Assembly (NCBI GenBank): GCA_947448415.1 | Contig: CANFMT010000005.1 | Span: forward strand, 43,061-107,060 | Direction of reading: 5' to 3' | DNA length: 64,000 bases | DNA from: Burkholderiaceae bacterium | GTDB lineage: Bacteria > Pseudomonadota > Gammaproteobacteria > Burkholderiales > Burkholderiaceae | Position numbers and translations under genes: made by a program | In this document: one piece after another, positions 60,501 through 64,000 of the stretch | Numbering within the stretch: the stretch's first letter is position 1 | Layout of the letters: every line of letters begins with the position of its first letter | The notes under the pieces: generated by a model | Database searches by the model: none | The model's input: only the letters and a program-made list of their open reading frames with translations | What the model was told of the DNA's origin: nothing

Positions 60501-62033
60501 ATGTCTTATCGTGAGTTAGTTTTCACAGTAGCCGCTGAAACTGCAGAGCCTTTAGGTGATGTACTTTTGGAGCTGGGCGCCCTCTCGGTAACCGTAGAAG
60601 ATGATGCTGCTGGCGGGTACGACGAGAATCCACTTTATGGAGAACCAGGACTTTCTCCTGAAGTTCAAGCATGGGATAGATCGGCGGTTACCGCTCTTTT
60701 TAACCCTGAAATAGATTCCTCTGATAGCGCAGAATTTATTCCTGAACTCCTGGCATCACTCAAAGAAGCTGGTTTTAAGCTATCCCCGCCCCAAGAAAAA
60801 ACGGTTGAGGATCAAGACTGGGTAAGACTTACTCAAAGTCAGTTTGCCCCCATTCAAATTGGAAAACGTATCTGGGTAGTGCCCTCTTGGCACGATGCTC
60901 CTAGCGACCCCAATGCCATTTGTTTAGCAGTGGATCCTGGCCTTGCGTTTGGTACAGGCAGTCACCCCACAACCCATTTATGTCTTCTTTGGCTAGAAGA
61001 GCACTCCAAATTAAGCAATCAAAGTCTTTTAGATTACGGCTGTGGCTCTGGAATTTTGGCAATTGCAGCAGCAAAGTTAGGCTGCAATCCCGTAGTTGGA
61101 ACTGATATTGATCCACAAGCAATGGTTGCAGCCCGCAGCAATGCACAAATTAATCACACCACCATTACTTTCGTACTGCCAAATGAAGGTGCAGCAGAAT
61201 TAGCTGCAGAAACTAAATACGACATCGTCATGGCCAATATTTTGGCTAATCCACTACAGGTACTAGCTCCAGCATTGGTGAATAAGATGCGCCAAGGCGG
61301 TCAAATTGTTTTATCTGGAGTGCTTGCCCGCCAAGCAGAAGAAGTAATTGCCACATACAGTCAATGGCTCAAGCTTTCCGTTTGGAAGGAAAGTGAAGGC
61401 TGGGTTTGTTTACACGGAACCTTAAGTTCAGATAAAAAAGTGGTCGAAGAAACTAATTCGACTGCGCTCGCTCAAAAAAAAAGTCTTAAGTTAGTCCTTC
61501 TAGCCGCTTTATTTTTACTTCTCCTAGTTTTTGGAGAGCACCTTTCAAGAAATTCTTTGCTTCCAGCATTAGCAACCCGTGTTGACGGCACATCAAATTC
61601 TTTTTCTGTCAGTGCGTTTTCTCTTTTGCAGCGTATTGATGAAAAACTTTGTCGCACGCTAGGATGTTTAAATCGCCCTGTGAGCGATTTTGCGGCATGG
61701 AAAATAACTTCAGCCACACTAACGCCTGAAAACGCGCGAGAGGGCCTTAAAAACGCCACCAATCAATCTATATTGCAAGTTGAAATACAAAATCGACTCG
61801 CACTTGCAGTTTTATTGCCAAATTTAGAAGTTTCTTTAACGGATGCAGAAGAATCTGAAATCAAAACACTGCAATTCTCACCAAAAGAATGGTTACCAAC
61901 CTCTTGGCAAGAAACTCATCCAGATTATTTGCGACTTGGTGCGCCATCTGGCGACCTCATACGCGCTGATGTACCTATTTCGTTACCGCAAAATGCTGCG
62001 GGCTATCGAGTGCGCGCTTTTTACCCTCAATAA
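60501..62033 (+). CDS. prmA: PrmA ribosomal protein L11 methyltransferase fused to a membrane-anchored DUF3426 domain
   Basis: One 510-residue open frame joins two normally separate proteins. Residues 1-308 are PrmA, which trimethylates ribosomal protein L11: DPGLAFGTGSHPTTHLCLLW, the SAM motif LLDYGCGSGILAIAAAKLG (177-194) and DIVMANILANPLQVLAPAL, ending EGWVCLHGT as usual for the family. After a short linker comes one membrane helix (about 329-345) and a DUF3426-type domain (about 360-508): RIDEKLCRTLGCLNRPV, LQVEIQNRLALAVLLPNLEV, LTDAEESE and a final GYRVRAFYPQ. In related bacteria the DUF3426 protein is a separate downstream gene with an N-terminal zinc ribbon; here the zinc ribbon is absent. 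A chimeric membrane-tethered product is inferred. Confidence 0.88.
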   Translation: MSYRELVFTVAAETAEPLGDVLLELGALSVTVEDDAAGGYDENPLYGEPGLSPEVQAWDRSAVTALFNPEIDSSDSAEFIPELLASLKEAGFKLSPPQEKTVEDQDWVRLTQSQFAPIQIGKRIWVVPSWHDAPSDPNAICLAVDPGLAFGTGSHPTTHLCLLWLEEHSKLSNQSLLDYGCGSGILAIAAAKLGCNPVVGTDIDPQAMVAARSNAQINHTTITFVLPNEGAAELAAETKYDIVMANILANPLQVLAPALVNKMRQGGQIVLSGVLARQAEEVIATYSQWLKLSVWKESEGWVCLHGTLSSDKKVVEETNSTALAQKKSLKLVLLAALFLLLLVFGEHLSRNSLLPALATRVDGTSNSFSVSAFSLLQRIDEKLCRTLGCLNRPVSDFAAWKITSATLTPENAREGLKNATNQSILQVEIQNRLALAVLLPNLEVSLTDAEESEIKTLQFSPKEWLPTSWQETHPDYLRLGAPSGDLIRADVPISLPQNAAGYRVRAFYPQ

Positions 62034-62075
62034 AACGTTTCAATTGTTAAATTCTCACCTTACAGAAAGTAATTT

Positions 62076-63035
62076 ATGGCTAGCTTGATCTGCGGTTCTA
62101 TCGCCTACGACACCATCATGAACTTTGAAGGCAAATTTGCCGATCAAATCCTGCCTGAGCAGATTCATATCCTAAATGTAGCTTTCTTGGTACCCACTAT
62201 GCGTCGTGAGTTTGGTGGTTGTGCCGGCAATATTGCCTACAACCTCAATCTTTTGGGTGGCGACCCCATCATCATGGCTACCGTTGGCGGTGATGCATCG
62301 CCATACATGGATCGCCTTCAGCAACTCCAAATCGATACAAGCCATATTCGTCAAATCGAAAAAGCATTTACTGCGCAAGCCATGATCACTACTGATCAGG
62401 CTAATAACCAAATCACAGCATTTCATCCAGGAGCGATGGGTGAGTCGCACCTCAATCAGGTTTCTGCTGTAGTGGCTGAGCGGAGCAAAAACGCTAAAGG
62501 CGCAGCTAAATTCGGAATCGTCGCGCCCGATGGTCGCCAAGGGATGTGGGAGCACTGCCACCAATTGGCCGAAGCAAGCATTCCACTCATCTTCGATCCA
62601 GGCCAAGGATTGCCAATGTTTAATGGCCCAGAACTACTCGAACTGGTAGATATCGCGAGTTATTTGGCGGTCAATGACTACGAAGGTGAAATGCTTTCAC
62701 AAAGAACTGGCCTAAGCATTTCAAAAGTAGCCGAACGAGTGAATGCACTGATTGTCACCAAAGGTGCAGAAGGTGCTGATATCTATGTTGACGGTAAATG
62801 TATCGCGATTCCACCGGTATCCGCAGAAAAAGTAGTTGATCCAACCGGTTGTGGAGATGCCTTTCGGGGTGGATTACTGTTTGGATTGGAAAATGGGATG
62901 GACTGGGAAACTACTGGGCGACTTGCAAGCCTGATGGGTTCAATCAAAATCACCCATCAAGGACCACAAAATCATCAATTAAGTAAAGATCAGATCGCTG
63001 CACAATTTAAAGCGGCGTTTGGCTTTAGTTTCTAG
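62076..63035 (+). CDS. PfkB-family carbohydrate/nucleoside kinase (adenosine kinase-like)
   Basis: A 319-residue ribokinase-fold protein. N-terminal SLICGSIAYDTIMNFEGKF, then the first PfkB motif region FGGCAGNIAYNLNLLGGDPI, and the C-terminal signature VVDPTGCGDAFRGGLLFGLE containing the catalytic Asp. The N-terminal CGSIAYDTIM and GGCAGNIAYNL are typical of bacterial adenosine kinase-like proteins, but ribokinase or fructokinase activity is possible. It starts 42 bases after the PrmA fusion, so it may share its transcript. Confidence 0.85.
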   Translation: MASLICGSIAYDTIMNFEGKFADQILPEQIHILNVAFLVPTMRREFGGCAGNIAYNLNLLGGDPIIMATVGGDASPYMDRLQQLQIDTSHIRQIEKAFTAQAMITTDQANNQITAFHPGAMGESHLNQVSAVVAERSKNAKGAAKFGIVAPDGRQGMWEHCHQLAEASIPLIFDPGQGLPMFNGPELLELVDIASYLAVNDYEGEMLSQRTGLSISKVAERVNALIVTKGAEGADIYVDGKCIAIPPVSAEKVVDPTGCGDAFRGGLLFGLENGMDWETTGRLASLMGSIKITHQGPQNHQLSKDQIAAQFKAAFGFSF

Positions 63036-63077
63036 GTGCTCCATGACTCAAAACTGAGTCAAGCAAACTTTAAGAAA

Positions 63078-63107
63078 TAAAAAAAGGGGTCTCGTGAGAG
63101 ACCCCTT
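63078..63107 (-). terminator. Terminator for the histone H1-like gene
   Basis: A 10-bp perfect stem AAGGGGTCTC/GAGACCCCTT with loop GTGA. On the minus strand the 3' side reads into TTTTTTTATTT, a strong T-run. It lies 27 bases after the TAA (63135) of the -1-frame tail, which fits the tail being part of the transcript. It also lies between convergent genes and could stop plus-strand transcription weakly. Confidence 0.85.
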
Positions 63108-63134
63108 CTAGTAACACCCGTCTAAAGCCGAAGC

Positions 63135-63250
63135 TTAAGGACGTGTGCCAGTTGGGAAGGGCCAAGCAGCGGCAGATGTTGCTATTGCAGCTTTCTTAGC
63201 CGCGGGCTTTTTTACAGCAGAGCCCGCTTTCTTCGCAGCAGGCTTACTTA
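63135..63250 (-). pseudogene. Frame-shifted C-terminal tail of the histone H1-like gene
   Basis: Downstream of the H1-like stop the -1 frame continues as coding sequence of the same style: [20 protein letters not shown] then AAIATSAAAWPFPTGTRP and a TAA at 63135-63137. It is entered from the preceding frame through nine consecutive A residues. The lysine/alanine repeats and the clean stop show it was, or still is, the natural end of the protein. It is reached by a -1 slip on A AAA AAG, by transcriptional slippage, or only in a parent with one more A. Drawn here as a separate remnant because the present frame ends first. Confidence 0.75.
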
Positions 63251-63565
63251 CTTTTTTTTTGCTACGCGTTTTTTTGCAGCTGGACGCTTAGCAGCAGCTT
63301 TTTTAGCAGCAGGCTTCTTAGCAGCTACACGCTTCTTAGCAGCAGGACGCTTAGCAGCAGCTTTTTTAGCAGCAGGCTTCTTAGCAGCTACACGCTTCTT
63401 AGCAGCAGGACGCTTTTTAGCTACTTTTTTAGCAGCTGGCTTTTTAGCAGCAGCTTTTTTAGCAGCAGGCTTCTTTTTAGCTACTTTTTTAGCAGCTGGT
63501 TTCTTTGCAGCTACTTTTTTAGCAGCTGGTTTCTTTGCAGCAGGTTTTTTCTTGGCGATTGCCAT
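63248..63565 (-). CDS. Histone H1-like DNA-binding protein
   Basis: A 105-residue very basic protein made almost entirely of Lys, Ala, Pro and a little Arg and Val, in PAAKK/VAKK units. Such H1-like proteins compact DNA in Burkholderiales and chlamydiae. An AAGGAG eight bases before the ATG fits a ribosome-binding site. The frame ends at GCA AAA AAA AAG TAA, that is, at a nine-A run. Two exact 63-base tandem units are inside it. A terminator follows 140 bases downstream on the same strand, after a further 38 codons in the -1 frame, so the current stop may be premature or recoded. nrdB lies upstream on the same strand. Confidence 0.88.
   Translation of the reverse strand: MAIAKKKPAAKKPAAKKVAAKKPAAKKVAKKKPAAKKAAAKKPAAKKVAKKRPAAKKRVAAKKPAAKKAAAKRPAAKKRVAAKKPAAKKAAAKRPAAKKRVAKKK
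63284..63409. repeat. Exact 63-bp tandem duplication in the H1-like gene
   Basis: Bases 63284-63346 and 63347-63409 are identical, each encoding a 21-residue unit of the type [21 protein letters not shown]. The length is a multiple of three, so repeat-number change leaves the frame intact. Repeats like this vary readily by slippage or recombination. Confidence 0.95.
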
Positions 63566-63898
63566 AGTATTGCTCCTTCACGTGAGGATTAGTACAAACT
63601 ACATTAAGAAGACCCGACCACTCATTTCCGCCTGGTTTTGCAACCTCTTGGATCTGACGAGCGAGCCATTCATCGGCGCGCGGCTTGATGCTAGGTGCTG
63701 CACGCTAATGAATCCTGGAAAAAAAGCCGTGGCCCCGAAGGACAACGGCTTCTTAAATGTGCTGGAAAAAATAGAGAGAATAGCCCTGACACCCTTGAGC
63801 AAGGGTTTTCGGATTTGAGTCTGGTTTTGCTGACTTCTAAAACTATCCAACCGTCTAATCTCCTATTTAGCCAGTTGTGCGCTTTTACTTCCGTCTTA
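63566..63898. other. Intergenic region between nrdB and the H1-like gene
   Basis: About 333 bases without a convincing gene. It holds the nrdB terminator hairpin (63717-63752), a second small inverted repeat ACCCTT-GAGC-AAGGGT at about 63799-63814 followed by TTTT on the plus strand, and presumably the H1-like promoter. Short open frames on both strands lack starts or ribosome-binding sites and are not supported. I see no tRNA or known riboswitch. Confidence 0.5.
63717..63752 (-). terminator. Terminator downstream of nrdB
   Basis: On the minus strand the stem AAGCCGT/ACGGCTT is extended by inner pairs to a TTCG tetraloop and is followed by a T-run (TTTTTTT). It lies about 150 bases after the nrdB stop and before the H1-like gene, so the two genes are likely separate units. 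Confidence 0.78.
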
Positions 63899-64000
63899 CT
63901 ACTCCCAACTAAGCGCACCACCGGTTTGATACTCAATAACGCGTGTCTCAAAAAAGTTTCGTTCTTTTTTCAGATCAATCATTTCTGACATCCATGGAAA
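63899..64000 (-). CDS. nrdB: Ribonucleotide reductase beta subunit, C-terminal end (partial)
   Basis: Only the last 33 residues are inside the window; the gene enters from the right edge on the minus strand. The sequence contains FPWMSEMIDLKKERNFFET and RVIEYQTGGALSWE before the stop TAG at 63899-63901. The tail EYQxGGxLxW is typical of class Ia NrdB, where the C-terminal peptide docks to the alpha subunit. The catalytic diiron-tyrosyl part is outside the window. Together with the terminator downstream this marks the end of an nrdAB unit. Confidence 0.9.
   Translation of the reverse strand, partial: FPWMSEMIDLKKERNFFETRVIEYQTGGALSWE

Noticed and set aside
63526..63700. Minus-strand open frame reading PRADEWLARQIQEV-like sequence between nrdB and the H1-like gene
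   Set aside because: It looks protein-like for about 45 codons but has no usable start codon or ribosome-binding site and runs into the H1-like gene in another frame.
63799..63818. ACCCTT-GAGC-AAGGGT hairpin with TTTT on the plus strand
   Set aside because: There is no plus-strand gene upstream for it to terminate; noted only as a small inverted repeat.

Overview
The window looks like chromosomal DNA of a free-living freshwater betaproteobacterium of the Polynucleobacter type (Burkholderiaceae). This is inferred from gene content and gene neighbourhoods, not from a database search. Supporting signs are the moderate G+C, very tight gene packing, the ribB-ribH-nusB block, the yqgE-ruvX-pyrR-pyrB block, leuS-lptE-holA-proA, aroQ-accB-accC-prmA, and a (P/A)AKK-rich histone H1-like protein beside nrdB. 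I see no insertion sequence, prophage, CRISPR array, tRNA or rRNA gene.

Layout. 1-1745 (minus): minor type IV pilin genes, the last running off the left edge. 1869-4052 (plus): riboflavin genes ribB and ribH with nusB, then a terminator. 4227-10591: gabD, trmB with a UDP-xylose synthase gene, a DUF2721 membrane protein, uppP and a TolC-type outer-membrane channel. 10622-22144: a surface-glycan region holding heptosyltransferase I, the complete dTDP-L-rhamnose set (rfbBDAC) and seven glycosyltransferase-like genes, two of which (including a family 10 fucosyltransferase-like enzyme) are inverted relative to the rest. 22160-29484: pyrB, pyrR, ruvX, yqgE, an ElyC/YdcF-like protein, photolyase, apaH, hemL and a small rubredoxin gene. 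29546-38797: rlmL-like methyltransferase, hemJ, proA, holA, lptE, leuS, dapB and bamE, all on the minus strand. 38841-49573: fur, gap, tkt, rsmE, a barstar-like protein, maeB, thiL-pgpA-pncC and corA. 49647-57890: pyrF, mtgA, aroE, a TonB-like protein, an RNB exonuclease, fabG, mpl and a TlpA-like thioredoxin. 58141-63035: aroQ, accB, accC, prmA and a PfkB kinase. 63135-64000: a histone H1-like gene and the 3' end of nrdB.

How the genes fit together. Most are housekeeping: cofactor synthesis (riboflavin, thiamine, haem), pyrimidines, central carbon flow (gap, tkt, maeB), envelope assembly (uppP, mpl, mtgA, lptE, bamE), fatty-acid initiation (accBC, fabG) and RNA modification (trmB, rsmE, rlmL). 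The accessory part is the glycan block at 10.6-22.1 kb. It supplies nucleotide sugars and transferases, but no Wzx/Wzy or ABC exporter is visible, so it may decorate the lipopolysaccharide core or feed an export system encoded elsewhere.

The most unusual items are: (1) a PrmA methyltransferase fused in frame to a membrane-anchored DUF3426 domain; (2) a histone H1-like gene whose frame ends at a slippery A-run (A AAA AAG then TAA) while a matching lysine/alanine-rich tail continues in the -1 frame; (3) a RibB whose GTP cyclohydrolase II half lacks the zinc cysteines; (4) a PilW-like minor pilin with no prepilin leader; (5) the mixed-orientation glycosyltransferase cluster; and (6) a perfect 17-bp inverted repeat between maeB and the barstar-like gene.
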